Shown here: positions 17,784-27,034 of the stretch, one piece after another
Layout: the number at the start of each line of letters is the position of its first letter
Position numbering within the stretch: the stretch's first letter is position 1
From: Nocardia vinacea NBRC 16497
GTDB lineage: Bacteria > Actinomycetota > Actinomycetes > Mycobacteriales > Mycobacteriaceae
Direction of reading: 5' to 3'
Length of the DNA: 64,000 nucleotides
Assembly (NCBI RefSeq): GCF_000308835.1
Contig: NZ_BAGN01000085.1
Span: forward strand, 1 to 64,000
Notes under the pieces: model-generated
Database searches by the model: none
The model's input: only the letters and a program-made list of their open reading frames with translations
What the model was told of the DNA's origin: nothing
Position numbers and translations under genes: made by a program

Positions 17784-18224
17784 ATGTCTGGTCGGATCGA
17801 ACACCCGGGGCAACCCGGCAAGGCGGGCAAGCTGCTGCAGCGGGCGGACGGCTTGCTGATGCAGGCGGCGGGGGAACGCGACCCGCGCGAGCGTTTCCGG
17901 ACCGCGTATCTCGCCGCGCTGCGCGGTGCCGGGGCCGTGCTCGCGTTCAGCGGGGCGGACGCAGCGCCGCGGGCGCGCTCGCGCAATGCTTGGGTGCTGC
18001 TGCAGCGCGCCGCACCCGAATTCGTCATGTGGGCCGACTACTTCAGTGCGCGTTCGGAGATCAGGGCGGCGCTGGAGGCGGGGCTGGATCGCGATGTGGA
18101 CGATCAGCAGGCCGACGAGTTCTATTCGCGGGTGGGCGCATTCCTCCACGATGTGGAAGATCTGCTGAATGCCGGGGCTCGATTGCGCCCCGCGCCGGGC
18201 TGGTCCGGCGGTATGACCGCTTAG
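17784..18224 (+). CDS. SAV_6107-family HEPN-domain protein
   Basis: 146-residue, mostly helical protein starting MSGRIEHPGQPGKAGKLLQR with GGAGGG about 8 nt before the ATG. Segments such as RDPRERFRTAYLAALRGAGAV and NAWVLLQRAAPEFVMWADYF match the actinobacterial HEPN-like family seen beside the dcw cluster in many mycolata. HEPN domains are often RNA- or nucleotide-related, but I see no RX4-6H ribonuclease motif, so no activity is assigned. It is divergent from the GNAT gene. Confidence 0.75.
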   Translation: MSGRIEHPGQPGKAGKLLQRADGLLMQAAGERDPRERFRTAYLAALRGAGAVLAFSGADAAPRARSRNAWVLLQRAAPEFVMWADYFSARSEIRAALEAGLDRDVDDQQADEFYSRVGAFLHDVEDLLNAGARLRPAPGWSGGMTA

Positions 18225-18270
18225 TTATCGGCGAGTAGGTGGTACGGCACTGATCGAACTCGTATCATTG

Positions 18271-18301
18271 GTGGCAGATAGCCGACCTTGGCTATCTGTC
18301 G
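18271..18301 (+). other. Leader hairpin before the DUF3040 gene
   Basis: GGCAGATAGCC and GGCTATCTGTC pair over 11 bp (one G-U) around a 6-nt loop, just downstream of a TATCAT box (18263-18268) that could be a -10 element. The hairpin would lie near the 5' end of the DUF3040 transcript, about 45 nt before its GTG start. Confidence 0.45.
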
Positions 18302-18346
18302 CCTACCCGGAGGCGACAGCCACGTCCTAGTGCCGGGGGAGGTACC

Positions 18347-18769
18347 GTGCCACTCTCCGAGCACGAGCAGCGCATGCTCGAACAAATCGAGAGCGCGCTC
18401 TATGCTGAGGATCCGAAGTTCGCGTCGTCCGTCCGCGGCGGACGCCTTCGCTCGACCTCGAGTCGTCGCAGACTCCAGGCCGCGGCCCTGTTCGTCCTCG
18501 GTCTGTTTCTACTTGTCGCCGGCATAGCCGCTCCGGTGAAGCTCGGCGACTTTCCGATCATCAGCCTGATCGGATTCATCGTGATGTTCGCCGCAGGCGT
18601 GCTGTTGCTGCTCGGCAGTTCCAAGGGCATCGCCAAGGGCGACCGGTCGGGCAATGCCCAATCCGGCGGCGCGAGTGGCGGATCGGGCGGACGTGGGCGA
18701 CAGCGCAAGTCCGGTGGTTTCTCCGAGCGCATGGAGGATCGGTTCCGCCGCCGCTTCGATCAGGAGTAG
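18347..18769 (+). CDS. DUF3040 membrane protein
   Basis: 140-residue protein of the actinobacterial DUF3040 family. The conserved start PLSEHEQRMLEQIESALYAE is followed by a basic stretch and two membrane spans (AAALFVLGLFLLVAGIAAPV and IISLIGFIVMFAAGVLLLLG), then a Gly/Ser/Arg-rich cytoplasmic tail ending ERMEDRFRRRFDQE. The gene sits just before mraZ in many mycolata (Rv2169c in M. tuberculosis) and is suspected to act in envelope or division, but its role is not known. The GTG at 18347 follows GGGGGAGG at proper spacing. A strong terminator lies 27 nt after its stop. Confidence 0.88.
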   Translation: MPLSEHEQRMLEQIESALYAEDPKFASSVRGGRLRSTSSRRRLQAAALFVLGLFLLVAGIAAPVKLGDFPIISLIGFIVMFAAGVLLLLGSSKGIAKGDRSGNAQSGGASGGSGGRGRQRKSGGFSERMEDRFRRRFDQE

Positions 18770-18796
18770 CGCGCCCGTAGCCGACATCGACATATC

Positions 18797-18835
18797 GAAC
18801 GCGCCGCCGCACCGAACAGGTGCGGCGGCGTGTTC
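18797..18835 (+). terminator. Intrinsic terminator after DUF3040 gene
   Basis: A 17-bp stem (arms 18797-18813 and 18819-18835, one G-U) with a 5-nt loop GAACA. The core is CGCCGCCGCACC/GGTGCGGCGGCG, and the 3' arm ends TGTTC. It insulates DUF3040 from the mraZ promoter region. Confidence 0.8.
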
Positions 18836-19109
18836 TCATGCGTGAACCACCCGGCTGCTGAATGCTCGCCGCGCGCGGTTCCCCACAACGCCCCACGATC
18901 TTCCCCACCACCTCCCACCACCCACCTCTGCATGGCCTCGTCAGTGGCCAAGGGCCTGGGGTACCAGGGCGTTTGCTGGCAGTTGTCGGGGGCTTGTCCG
19001 GCGGTCCGGCGCGTGTCGCCAGAACACGGAAAAAGTTCTCCACCACCGTGATAGCTGGGATGACCTGCGCAATCGACAACGCGGGGAGCCAGATCACCCC
19101 GAGTTTCGA
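18836..19109. other. Intergenic spacer before the dcw promoter
   Basis: About 270 nt with no credible gene. Nothing recognised except the terminator on its left and the mraZ promoter on its right. Confidence 0.5.
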
Positions 19110-19137
19110 TTGAAAGTGGGGGAAAGTGGGGTAATGT
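19110..19137 (+). promoter_or_regulatory. Probable mraZ/dcw promoter
   Basis: TTGAAA (19110-19115) and TAATGT (19132-19137) are separated by 16 nt, a good sigma-A-like pair for a mycolate actinobacterium, about 80 nt before the mraZ start. The spacer is filled by the direct repeats expected for MraZ binding. The assignment is by eye only. Confidence 0.5.
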
Positions 19138-19142
19138 GGAGC
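19113..19142 (+). promoter_or_regulatory. MraZ operator: three 10-bp direct repeats
   Basis: AAAGTGGGGG, AAAGTGGGGT and AATGTGGAGC follow each other at exactly 10-bp spacing. MraZ is known to bind short TGGG-type repeats, one per helical turn, in front of its own gene. The repeats overlap the putative -10 and spacer, which fits autorepression of the dcw cluster. Confidence 0.72.
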
Positions 19143-19217
19143 GCGCACAAGAGGAAGGGCATACATCCGAGGTGATCGTGCTCCCCGTACCGCGGGGTTG
19201 ATCCGGGAGGTAGCGAG
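19143..19217 (+). other. mraZ 5' leader with small hairpin
   Basis: The leader contains CCCCG-TACCG-CGGGG (19183-19197), a short hairpin, just before the ribosome site GGGAGG (about 19205-19210). A structured mraW RNA motif has been described from actinobacterial leaders of this operon; I cannot verify its consensus here. Confidence 0.35.
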
Positions 19218-19649
19218 TTGTTTCTCGGTACCTATACACCTCGGTTGGATGACAAGGGGCGACTGACGTTGCCTGCGAAGTTTCGAGACGATCTGGCGGG
19301 AGGGTTGATGGTCACGAAGGGTCAGGACCACAGCCTTGCCGTATATCCCAAGGAAGAGTTCACCGCTCTCGCACGGCGAGCCGCGGCGGCATCTCGAAGC
19401 AATCCGCAGGCGCGCGCGTTCGTCCGGGCACTCGCGGCCGGTACGGATGAACAGCGTCCGGACGCCCAGGGCCGGATCGTGTTGTCGGCCGATCATCGTC
19501 GCTACGCGAACCTTTCGCGGGATTGCGTGGTGATCGGATCGGTCGACTTCCTCGAGATATGGGATAAGCAGGCGTGGGAGTCCTACCTCGCCGAGCACGA
19601 GGAGGACTACGCGCAAGCGAGAGACGAGTCGCTGGGCGGAATCTTCTAG
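19218..19649 (+). CDS. mraZ: Transcriptional regulator MraZ
   Basis: 143-residue DNA-binding protein of the AbrB/MraZ fold, conserved first gene of the dcw cluster and autorepressor. Both MraZ halves are visible: [21 protein letters not shown] at the N-terminus and the second repeat [19 protein letters not shown] around 75-95. It starts with TTG at 19218, preceded by GGGAGG at about 7 nt; no better start exists because the first conserved residues follow at once. Three direct repeats upstream are the likely operator. The next gene begins about 208 nt downstream. Confidence 0.95.
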   Translation: MFLGTYTPRLDDKGRLTLPAKFRDDLAGGLMVTKGQDHSLAVYPKEEFTALARRAAAASRSNPQARAFVRALAAGTDEQRPDAQGRIVLSADHRRYANLSRDCVVIGSVDFLEIWDKQAWESYLAEHEEDYAQARDESLGGIF

Positions 19650-19857
19650 CCCTGAGCGAACGAGTGCCACGCGGCCTCTGCCCGGACGCGCGGACCCTGA
19701 CGTACTTCCCCGACGCCAGGTGCCGAGGCTCCGGTCAGAGACCCCGCGGCATTCGTATTTTCGAAAGTAGCTGTGTAACAAGGCGACCCCGCAGCGAGTG
19801 ATCCCACTGACACGGCTCGATGCGCGACGACGCGAGGCAGGATTCCGGGAGGTCGAG
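19650..19857 (+). other. mraZ-rsmH intergenic region
   Basis: A 208-nt spacer, unusually long for this cluster. It may hold an internal promoter, but no convincing -35/-10 pair was found. Confidence 0.4.
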
Positions 19858-20835
19858 GTGAACCGTGAACAGGACGGTCCTCGCCATGTTCCGGTTCTGC
19901 TCCAACGGGCCGACGCGCTCCTCGGTCCGGCACTCGCCGAACCCGGCGCGGTATATGTCGACGCCACATTGGGTTTGGGCGGACACGCCGAACACTTCCT
20001 ACGGACCTACCCGAATATCCATCTCGTCGGACTCGATCGCGATACCCACGCGCTGGCATTGGCCGGTGCGCGATTGGCGCCGTTCGCCGACCGAATCACC
20101 TTGGTACACATCCGATATGACGGAATCGCGGCCGCGCTGAAGCAGGCCGGATTGCCGACCACCGGTTCGGTGAGCGCCATCCTGATGGATCTCGGCGTGT
20201 CCTCGATGCAACTCGACGAGGCCGATCGCGGCTTCGCCTACTCCGTCGACGCGCCACTGGATATGCGGATGGATCCGACCACCGGCATCACCGCCGCCGA
20301 TGTGCTCAACACCTACAGTCACGGTGATCTGGCGCGCGTGCTGAAAACCTATGGCGAGGAACGCTTCGCGGGCAAGATCGCATCCGAGGTGCTGCGCCGT
20401 CGGCAGCAGAAGCCGTTTCGCACGAGTGCCGAATTGGTCGAATTGCTTTATGCCACAATCCCGGCCGCCGCCAGGCGGACGGGCGGTCATCCGGCCAAGC
20501 GGACCTTCCAGGCGCTGCGGGTGGAGGTGAACGGCGAGCTCGACTCGCTGCGCGCCGCCCTGCCGGCCGCCCTGGACTCGCTGCGGGTCGGCGGCCGGAT
20601 CGTGATCATGTCCTATCAGTCGCTCGAGGATCGGGTGGTCAAACAGGAGCTGGCGCCGCGCACGACATCGCGGACACCGGTCGACCTGCCGGTCGAATTG
20701 CCCGGTATGGGACCGGAATTCAAGTTGCTGACCCGGGGCGCCGAGAAGGCGACAGAACAAGAGATCGAAGAGAACCCGAGGGCGGCACCCGTGCGGATGC
20801 GCGCGGCGGAGAGAATCCAGGAGGGGACAGCATGA
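19858..20835 (+). CDS. rsmH: 16S rRNA (cytosine-1402 N4)-methyltransferase RsmH (MraW)
   Basis: 325-residue SAM-dependent methyltransferase that methylates C1402 in the decoding region of 16S rRNA. Key segments: [13 protein letters not shown] near the start, the SAM-binding [35 protein letters not shown] and [18 protein letters not shown], all diagnostic of RsmH. GTG 19858 has GGAGG 5 nt before it; an in-frame GTG at 19798 would add 20 unconserved residues without a good ribosome site. The TGA overlaps the ftsL ATG by 4 nt. Confidence 0.96.
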   Translation: MNREQDGPRHVPVLLQRADALLGPALAEPGAVYVDATLGLGGHAEHFLRTYPNIHLVGLDRDTHALALAGARLAPFADRITLVHIRYDGIAAALKQAGLPTTGSVSAILMDLGVSSMQLDEADRGFAYSVDAPLDMRMDPTTGITAADVLNTYSHGDLARVLKTYGEERFAGKIASEVLRRRQQKPFRTSAELVELLYATIPAAARRTGGHPAKRTFQALRVEVNGELDSLRAALPAALDSLRVGGRIVIMSYQSLEDRVVKQELAPRTTSRTPVDLPVELPGMGPEFKLLTRGAEKATEQEIEENPRAAPVRMRAAERIQEGTA

Positions 20836-21647
20836 GTGTGCGCACGCGTACCGTCGAGGCGCCGGGCCGGATCGCCCGCCGGGTTCAGGCCGCCGAGCGG
20901 GTGAAATCGGGTGCCGCACAACGGGCCTATGCCAAGCGTCGGATGCGGGCCGAGCAGTCGGGGGACCAGCACGATCTGCCGAAACAGCGCGCGTCGGCGA
21001 TGGCTGCGCGAATTCCGTTCGTGGCGGCCATCATCGCGCTGCTCGGCTGCGGTCTCGCGCTCACTCTGCTGCTCACCACCCGTTCGGCGGAGGACAGCTA
21101 TCAGCTCGGTGATGCCAGGGCGACCAACCGCAAGCTGGCCGACGAACGCGCGGCGCTGCAGCGCGAGGTCGAGGCCGCCGATTCCGCGCCCGAACTCGCC
21201 GCCAGGGCTCGCGAACTCGGGATGATCCCGGCCAAGGATCCGGCCCGGCTGGTGATCGGACCGGATGGCGGGGTGACGGTGATCGGAAAGCCGACGCCCG
21301 CGCAGGGCGCACCGGTCCCGCCGCTGAACAGCTCGCCTGCCACGCCCACCGTCCCGCCGACGGGCAACGCCCAGGCCCGGGGTGAACGATTGGTTCCGGT
21401 GACGACCACGCCGACCGCGCCGCCTACCCAGCCGAATACCGGTCAGCCCGCGAATGCCCTTGCGGGACAGTCGAGTCCGACACCAACCCCGACGCCGGCG
21501 AGCCCGCTGCCGACGTCGAGTCCGGTCGCGCAGGCTCCGGTGGAGACACCGCAACCGGAAACTCCGCAGCCCGTACCGGCGCAAGCTCTTGCGCCGCAGC
21601 CCGAAACGTCCCAAACAGCGCCCACCCCTGACGAGGGCGCCCGATGA
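20832..21647 (+). CDS. ftsL: Cell division protein FtsL, proline-rich actinobacterial form
   Basis: 271-residue single-span protein. A basic cytoplasmic start (about 1-60) is followed by one membrane span ([21 protein letters not shown]) and then an extracytoplasmic coiled-coil-like part with [20 protein letters not shown] and [14 protein letters not shown], the usual FtsL ending. After residue 140 comes a long Pro/Thr/Gln-rich tail characteristic of mycolata. FtsL joins FtsQ and FtsB in activating septal synthesis. Position between rsmH and ftsI, with 4-nt overlaps on both sides, supports the identity more than sequence does. Confidence 0.88.
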   Translation: MSVRTRTVEAPGRIARRVQAAERVKSGAAQRAYAKRRMRAEQSGDQHDLPKQRASAMAARIPFVAAIIALLGCGLALTLLLTTRSAEDSYQLGDARATNRKLADERAALQREVEAADSAPELAARARELGMIPAKDPARLVIGPDGGVTVIGKPTPAQGAPVPPLNSSPATPTVPPTGNAQARGERLVPVTTTPTAPPTQPNTGQPANALAGQSSPTPTPTPASPLPTSSPVAQAPVETPQPETPQPVPAQALAPQPETSQTAPTPDEGAR

Positions 21648-23575
21648 GCATGCGGCAGGCCAGGCCCGCGTCGCGTCAGCGCCGCGGGCCGTCGGCATCC
21701 ACGGCGGGTTCCACCAGAGCCTCCGGGACATCGAGGACGGCAACCGCATCCAGACCGCGGACGGCCGCCCCGGATCGTCCGCTGCGCCTGCGTCTCGGCG
21801 TCGGCCGGGTGATCATGCTGATCGCACTGGCGGTCGTCGCGCTGCAATTGCTCTGGGTGCAGAGCATTTCCGCGCCCAGCCTGTCCGCGCAGGCGGCCAG
21901 CCAGCGAACCACCCGCGAGCCCGAGTACGCCACCCGTGGGCCGATCACCGATCGCAACGGGAAGTCCCTCGCGATCACGCTGAGCGCGCAGGCGCTGACC
22001 TTCCAGCCGGTGGTCGTGCGCAAACAACTCGCCGATGCGAAGGAGAAGTCGGCCAAGGCTCCGGATCCCGATGAGCGGCTCAAAGCGATCGCGAAGACCA
22101 TCCACGACAAGATCGGCAAGGACGCGCCCGCCGAATCGGCGCTGCTGGACAAGCTGAAGAGCGATACAGCGTTCGTCTATCTCGCCCGCAATGTCGATCC
22201 GCGCGTCGCCTCCGATATCAAGGTGCAATTTCCCGAGGTCGGCGCCGAGCGTCAGGATGTGCGCGATTATCCGGGCGGCTCGCTGGCGGCCAATGTGCTC
22301 GGCACCACCGGCTGGGACGGACACGGCCAGATGGGGCTGGAATCGTCGCTGGACTCGCTGCTGGCGGGTACCGACGGCTCGCAGACCTACGACCGCGGCT
22401 CCGACGGTGCGGTCATTCCGGGCAGCTGGCGCGATAAGCAGCCGGCGGTGAACGGCTACTCAGTCCAACTGACCCTGGACTCGGATCTGCAGTACTACGT
22501 GCAGCAGCAGGTGCAGCAGGCCAAGGAGATGTCCGGCGCGAACGCGGCCTCGGCCGTCGTGCTGGATGCGAAAACCGGGCAGGTGCTGGCGATGTCGAAT
22601 GACAACACCTTCAACCCGGCGCTGGGACCGCAGCATTGGGGCAATGCCGAGATGCAGAACCCCTCGGTGCAGGATCCCTTCGAACCCGGTTCGGTCAACA
22701 AGATCGTGACCGCGGCCGCCGCCATCGAATACGGCTTGACCAATCCCGACGAGGTGCTGCAGGTGCCCGGCGAGATCAGGATGTCGGGCGTCACCGTGCA
22801 CGACGCCTGGGAGCACGGCACTATGCCGTACACCACCACCGGCATCTTCGGTAAGTCCTCCAATGTCGGCACGCTGATGCTGGCGCAGCGGGTCGGCGAG
22901 GACCGGTTCGCGGATATGGTCAACCGCTTCGGCCTCGGCCAGCGCACCGGTGTCGGACTGCCGGGCGAAAGCCCGGGCCAGGTGCCCGCCCGCGACCAGT
23001 GGTCCGGCGGAACCTTCGCGAACCTGCCCATCGGACAGGGCCTTTCGATGACCAACCTGCAGATGACCGGGATGTACCAGGCCATTGCCAATGGCGGCGT
23101 GCGGATTCCGCCGCGCATCGTCAAGTCCGAGACCGCACCGGACGGCACCCGCACCGATGAGCCACAGCCCGACGGCGTGCGCGTGGTGAGCGAACAGACC
23201 GCGGCCACGCTGCGCACTATGTTCCAGGCAGTCGTGCAGCGCGATCCGATGGGCGTGCAGATGGGCACCGGCGCGTCCGCGGCGATCGATGGCTATCAGG
23301 TGGCGGGCAAGACCGGCACCGCGCAGAAGGTCGACCCGAGCTGCCGCTGCTATTCGACCTCGTCGTTCTACATCACTTTCGCCGGTATGGCCCCCGCGGA
23401 CAACCCGCGCTACGTCATCGGCCTGATGCTCGACGCGCCGATTCGCAGCTCCGACGGCAGCGGTGGCGGGTCGGTGGCGCCGCTGTTCCACAACATCGCC
23501 TCCTGGGCGCTGCAGCGCGACCGGATCCCCCCTTCACCCGAGCCGTCGCGACGGTTCGTTCTGCAGGCTTCATAA
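21644..23575 (+). CDS. ftsI: Septal peptidoglycan transpeptidase FtsI (PBP3/PbpB)
   Basis: 643-residue class B penicillin-binding protein that cross-links septal peptidoglycan. A single membrane span lies near residues 55-72. The pedestal domain follows, with EYATRGPITDRNGKSLAIT. The transpeptidase domain has the active-site SVNK (Ser350-Lys353), SSN at 405-407 and KTGTA at 556-560. Mycolata call it PbpB. ATG 21644 overlaps the ftsL stop by 4 nt. It is followed by a 113-nt gap before murE. Confidence 0.96.
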   Translation: MSMRQARPASRQRRGPSASTAGSTRASGTSRTATASRPRTAAPDRPLRLRLGVGRVIMLIALAVVALQLLWVQSISAPSLSAQAASQRTTREPEYATRGPITDRNGKSLAITLSAQALTFQPVVVRKQLADAKEKSAKAPDPDERLKAIAKTIHDKIGKDAPAESALLDKLKSDTAFVYLARNVDPRVASDIKVQFPEVGAERQDVRDYPGGSLAANVLGTTGWDGHGQMGLESSLDSLLAGTDGSQTYDRGSDGAVIPGSWRDKQPAVNGYSVQLTLDSDLQYYVQQQVQQAKEMSGANAASAVVLDAKTGQVLAMSNDNTFNPALGPQHWGNAEMQNPSVQDPFEPGSVNKIVTAAAAIEYGLTNPDEVLQVPGEIRMSGVTVHDAWEHGTMPYTTTGIFGKSSNVGTLMLAQRVGEDRFADMVNRFGLGQRTGVGLPGESPGQVPARDQWSGGTFANLPIGQGLSMTNLQMTGMYQAIANGGVRIPPRIVKSETAPDGTRTDEPQPDGVRVVSEQTAATLRTMFQAVVQRDPMGVQMGTGASAAIDGYQVAGKTGTAQKVDPSCRCYSTSSFYITFAGMAPADNPRYVIGLMLDAPIRSSDGSGGGSVAPLFHNIASWALQRDRIPPSPEPSRRFVLQAS

Positions 23576-23688
23576 GATTGGAGCCGCGTTGCCCGGCCGT
23601 GAGCCGACGTCGGTAACCTGACTCGACGTTCCCGCCTTTCCTATAGATCCACCCAGTCCCGTCCGTGCCGATTCTCGAGAGGAGCCTT

Positions 23689-25452
23689 GTGCCCGCGCAG
23701 TCCAGCCAGCACGTGCTCCGGCCGACCCATTCGCGGTCGACGTCGTTGTCCACCGTACTGGCCATGACCGGGGCCGGCTCCTCGCGAGCCGACCTCGCGC
23801 AGATCCAGGTCACCGGCATCGAGCAGCGCTCGCATGCGGTACAGCCGGGTGATCTGTTCGCCGCACTGCCGGGCGCGCAGGCGCATGGCGCCCGTTTCGC
23901 GCGCGATGCCGTCGAACGGGGCGCGGTCGCGGTTTTCACCGACCCCGCGGGCGCCGAACTGGCCGGTGAGCTCGGTGTGCCGGTGCTGGTGCGCGAGCAA
24001 CCCAGGTCGGTGCTCGGCGAGCTTTCGGGCGCGCTCTACGGCAATCCGTCGGAGCGGCTGCGCATCGTCGGCATTACCGGCACCTCGGGCAAGACGACCA
24101 CTGCGTATCTGGTGGAGGCCGGGCTGGCCGCCGGCGGCCTGTCCACGGCGCTGATCGGCACCATCGAGACCAGGATCGGCGGTCGTCGGGTGCCGAGCGC
24201 ATTGACCACGCCCGAGGCGCCGCAGCTGCACGCCATGTTCGCGCTGATGGTCGAGCAGGGTGTGGATGCGGTCGTAATGGAGGTTTCCAGCCACGCGCTG
24301 GCGCTGGGCCGGGTGGACGGTGTGCGCTTCGCGGTGGGTGCGTTCACCAATCTCTCCCAGGACCACCTGGACTTCCACGCCGACTTCGAGGATTACTTCG
24401 CCGCCAAGCGCAGGCTTTTCGAACCGGAGTCGCCGGTCGCCGCACGCACGTCGGTCATCTGCGTCGATGATGCATGGGGACAGCGCCTCGCCGTTGATCT
24501 CACGGATCCGATCACCGTATCCACCACCGGCTCCGGCACGTGGCAGCTCACTGGCGAGGTATCGGCGCACGGCGGTGAGCAGGAATTCACCGCTGCCGGA
24601 CCGGGTGCGAATGTCGATGTGCGCCTGCGGCTTCCGGGCCGCTACAACGTCGCCAACGGACTGCTCGCGGTCGCGGTGTGCACCGCCGCAGGAGTGGAGC
24701 CCACCGTCGCCGCGCCCGCACTGGCCACCGTCGATGTGCCGGGCCGGATGCAGCGGGTCGAGCGCGGACAGGACTTCCTTGCGATCGTCGACTACGCGCA
24801 CAAGCCCGCGGCGGTGGAGTCGGTGATCGCCACGCTGCGGGGTCATCTGGCGGCCGGAGCGACGCGCCCGGAGGAGGTAGCGGAGCGTGGCCACGGAGGG
24901 CGCCACGAATCCGATACTGCAGGCGATACCGGTGGTCGGCTGGCCGTGGTCGTCGGCGCGGGCGGGGACCGGGATGCGGGTAAGCGCCCGCTGATGGGTG
25001 CGGCCGGTGCGCGCGGCGCCGATCTGCTGATCATCACCGACGACAATCCGCGCAGCGAGGATCCGGCCGCGATCCGCGCCGCGCTGCGCCGAGGCGCGCT
25101 GGCGGTCCCGGAGGTCGAACGCGGTGAAGTACGCGAAATCGGGGACCGGGCCGCGGCCATCGCCGCCGCCGTCGACTGGGCCCGTCCCGGTGACGTGGTG
25201 CTGGTGGCAGGTAAAGGACATGAGGCAGGGCAGGAGATCCAGGGTGTGAAGCATCCGTTCGACGACCGCGAGGTGCTCGCGGCGGCGTTGGAGCGACGGG
25301 GGCGGGGCCCGCAGGACGACAACACCGCCGCGGGAGCGACGGGCCCGGAGGCGGTAGCGAAGCGTGACCACGTAGGGTCCCGCGAGCGCGGCCGATCCAA
25401 TACTGAGCAGAGTCCGCAGGGGTCGGACGCGGAGGACATGACGGTTTCATGA
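23689..25452 (+). CDS. murE: UDP-MurNAc-tripeptide synthetase MurE with two repeat-derived insertions
   Basis: 587-residue Mur ligase adding the third amino acid of the stem peptide. The ATP loop is GTSGKTTT near 131-138. The DNPR box (about 451-455) in [11 protein letters not shown] is the mark of enzymes using meso-diaminopimelate. Two features are odd. About 30 extra residues (around 389-418) sit between ATLRGHL and [12 protein letters not shown], where other MurE proteins are continuous. An extra tail of about 50 residues follows [14 protein letters not shown]. Both come from the same DNA repeat in the same frame. GTG 23689 has GAGAGGAG 6 nt before it; an upstream GTG (23665) lacks this. 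Stop overlaps murF by 4 nt. Confidence 0.95.
   Translation: MPAQSSQHVLRPTHSRSTSLSTVLAMTGAGSSRADLAQIQVTGIEQRSHAVQPGDLFAALPGAQAHGARFARDAVERGAVAVFTDPAGAELAGELGVPVLVREQPRSVLGELSGALYGNPSERLRIVGITGTSGKTTTAYLVEAGLAAGGLSTALIGTIETRIGGRRVPSALTTPEAPQLHAMFALMVEQGVDAVVMEVSSHALALGRVDGVRFAVGAFTNLSQDHLDFHADFEDYFAAKRRLFEPESPVAARTSVICVDDAWGQRLAVDLTDPITVSTTGSGTWQLTGEVSAHGGEQEFTAAGPGANVDVRLRLPGRYNVANGLLAVAVCTAAGVEPTVAAPALATVDVPGRMQRVERGQDFLAIVDYAHKPAAVESVIATLRGHLAAGATRPEEVAERGHGGRHESDTAGDTGGRLAVVVGAGGDRDAGKRPLMGAAGARGADLLIITDDNPRSEDPAAIRAALRRGALAVPEVERGEVREIGDRAAAIAAAVDWARPGDVVLVAGKGHEAGQEIQGVKHPFDDREVLAAALERRGRGPQDDNTAAGATGPEAVAKRDHVGSRERGRSNTEQSPQGSDAEDMTVS
24856..24909 (+). repeat. In-frame coding repeat, copy A (inside murE)
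   Basis: 54 nt beginning GGAGCGACGCGCCCG. It matches copy B at 25333-25386 at roughly 85 percent and in the same codon phase, giving [18 protein letters not shown] here and [18 protein letters not shown] there. Confidence 0.75.
25333..25386 (+). repeat. In-frame coding repeat, copy B (murE C-terminal tail)
   Basis: Second copy of the murE coding repeat, beginning GGAGCGACGGGCCCG. A few bases of further similarity (CCGATCC-ATACTG) continue after it in both copies, with a short indel. Confidence 0.75.
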
Positions 25453-26963
25453 TCGAGATGACACTGCGGGAGATCGCGGAGGTCGTCGGCGGCACGCTGC
25501 ACGACGCCCCAGACCCGGAGGTGACGGTAACGGGTTCGGTCGAATTCGATTCGCGCCGAATCGGTTCCGGGGATCTTTTCCTGGCCCTGCCCGGCGAGCA
25601 CGCCGACGGCCACGACTATGCGAAGGCCGCCGTCGACGCCGGTGCGGTCGCGGTGCTCGCGGCCCGCCCGGTCGGCGTGCCCGCGATCGTGGTGACGCCG
25701 AGTCCGGGTATCGTGCCCGCGAAATCCGTTGCGCTGGCCGGTGATTCGGACGGGTCGGGAGCTGCGGTGCTGGTCGCGCTCGCTACGCTCGCCCGGGTGA
25801 GTGTCGAACGTCTTTCCGCGGCAGGCGGACTCACCGTGATCGGGGTGACCGGCTCCTCGGGCAAGACCTCGACCAAGGATCTGCTCGCGGCCGTGCTCAC
25901 GCCGCTGGGGCCGGTCGTCGCACCGCCCGGATCGTTCAACAACGAACTCGGCCATCCGTGGACCGCACTGCGCGCCGATGCCGACACCCGCTTCCTGGTA
26001 CTGGAACTGTCTGCGCGCGGTCCCGGCCATATCGCCGCGCTCGCACAGGTCGCGCCGCCGAAGATCGGTGTCGTGCTCAATGTCGGCACCGCCCATCTCG
26101 GTGAGTTCGGCAGTCGCGAGGCGATCGCGCAGACCAAGGGCGAACTCGTCGAGGCACTGCCGTCGACGGGCTTGGCCGTACTCAATGCCGACGATCCGCA
26201 GGTGGCCGCGATGGCCGCACGCACGCAGGCGCGCGTGGTGACGGTCGGTCAGGCGGGCAATGCCGAAATCCGCGCCACCGATGTACATCTCGATGCCGAG
26301 GCACGCGCGGGCTTCACACTGCACACAAGTAAAGGCAGCATCCCGGTGCGGCTCGCCGTGCACGGCGAGCACCAGGTCGGCAATGCGCTGTCCGCCGCCG
26401 CCGTCGCACTCGAATGCGGTGCCGACCTCGACGCCGTCGCGCAGGCACTCGGTGGCGCGCATGCCGCATCGGCCCGCCGCATGGATGTGCGGACCACCGC
26501 CGACGGCATCACCGTCGTCAACGACTCCTACAACGCCAATCCGGATTCCGTGCGCGCCGCGCTCAAGGCGTTGGTGACCATGTCGCGTGCGGGCGACACT
26601 CCGCGCCGCAGCTGGGCCGTACTCGGCGAAATGGGTGAACTCGGCGAGGAATCCGTCATCGAACACGACCGGATCGGGCGCCTCGCGGTGCGTCTGGATG
26701 TCTCCCGGTTGATCGTGGTCGGCACCGGAAGGCCATCCCACGCGATGCACCAGGGCGCGGTAATGGAAGGCTCGTGGGGCGAGGAGTCGATTCTCGTGCC
26801 CGATATCGGCGCGGCCATCGCGCTGCTCGACAAGGAGGTCGAGCCGGGCGATGTGGTGCTGGTCAAGGCGTCCAAGGCGGTCGGACTGTGGGCGGTCGCC
26901 GAACATTTGACCAGCGCGGAACGTGCGGGAATCAGTCGGGTAGCACGGAGGCGCGAGGCGTGA
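25449..26963 (+). CDS. murF: UDP-MurNAc-tripeptide:D-Ala-D-Ala ligase MurF
   Basis: 504-residue Mur ligase that adds D-Ala-D-Ala to complete the pentapeptide precursor. The ATP loop is [13 protein letters not shown] near 132-144. Other landmarks are [48 protein letters not shown] and [18 protein letters not shown], all typical of MurF. ATG 25449 overlaps the murE TGA. The TGA at 26961-26963 sits inside the first copy of the intergenic repeat and overlaps the GTG of the micro-ORF described separately. Confidence 0.96.
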   Translation: MIEMTLREIAEVVGGTLHDAPDPEVTVTGSVEFDSRRIGSGDLFLALPGEHADGHDYAKAAVDAGAVAVLAARPVGVPAIVVTPSPGIVPAKSVALAGDSDGSGAAVLVALATLARVSVERLSAAGGLTVIGVTGSSGKTSTKDLLAAVLTPLGPVVAPPGSFNNELGHPWTALRADADTRFLVLELSARGPGHIAALAQVAPPKIGVVLNVGTAHLGEFGSREAIAQTKGELVEALPSTGLAVLNADDPQVAAMAARTQARVVTVGQAGNAEIRATDVHLDAEARAGFTLHTSKGSIPVRLAVHGEHQVGNALSAAAVALECGADLDAVAQALGGAHAASARRMDVRTTADGITVVNDSYNANPDSVRAALKALVTMSRAGDTPRRSWAVLGEMGELGEESVIEHDRIGRLAVRLDVSRLIVVGTGRPSHAMHQGAVMEGSWGEESILVPDIGAAIALLDKEVEPGDVVLVKASKAVGLWAVAEHLTSAERAGISRVARRREA

Positions 26964-27034
26964 GCGAGCGAACCATGAACACAGCGGCTTCCTGCCGAAC
27001 GACGGAGCCGAGCGTCAGCGAGGCGGAGTCGTGA
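26960..27034 (+). CDS. Micro-ORF 1 between murF and mraY (24 residues)
   Basis: A short frame starting with GTG at 26960, which overlaps the murF TGA (GTGA), and ending TGA at 27032-27034. It begins [12 protein letters not shown] and ends EPSVSEAES. An internal ATG at 26975 is also usable. Its stop overlaps the GTG of micro-ORF 2 in the same GTGA manner. A related peptide is encoded between lspA and the pseudouridine synthase gene. Whether a peptide is made is unknown; the frame may serve only to carry ribosomes from murF to mraY. Confidence 0.4.
   Translation: MSERTMNTAASCRTTEPSVSEAES

Noticed and set aside
24843..26906. A 687-codon minus-strand frame opposite murE and murF
   Set aside because: Shadow frame; murE and murF are unmistakable on the plus strand.
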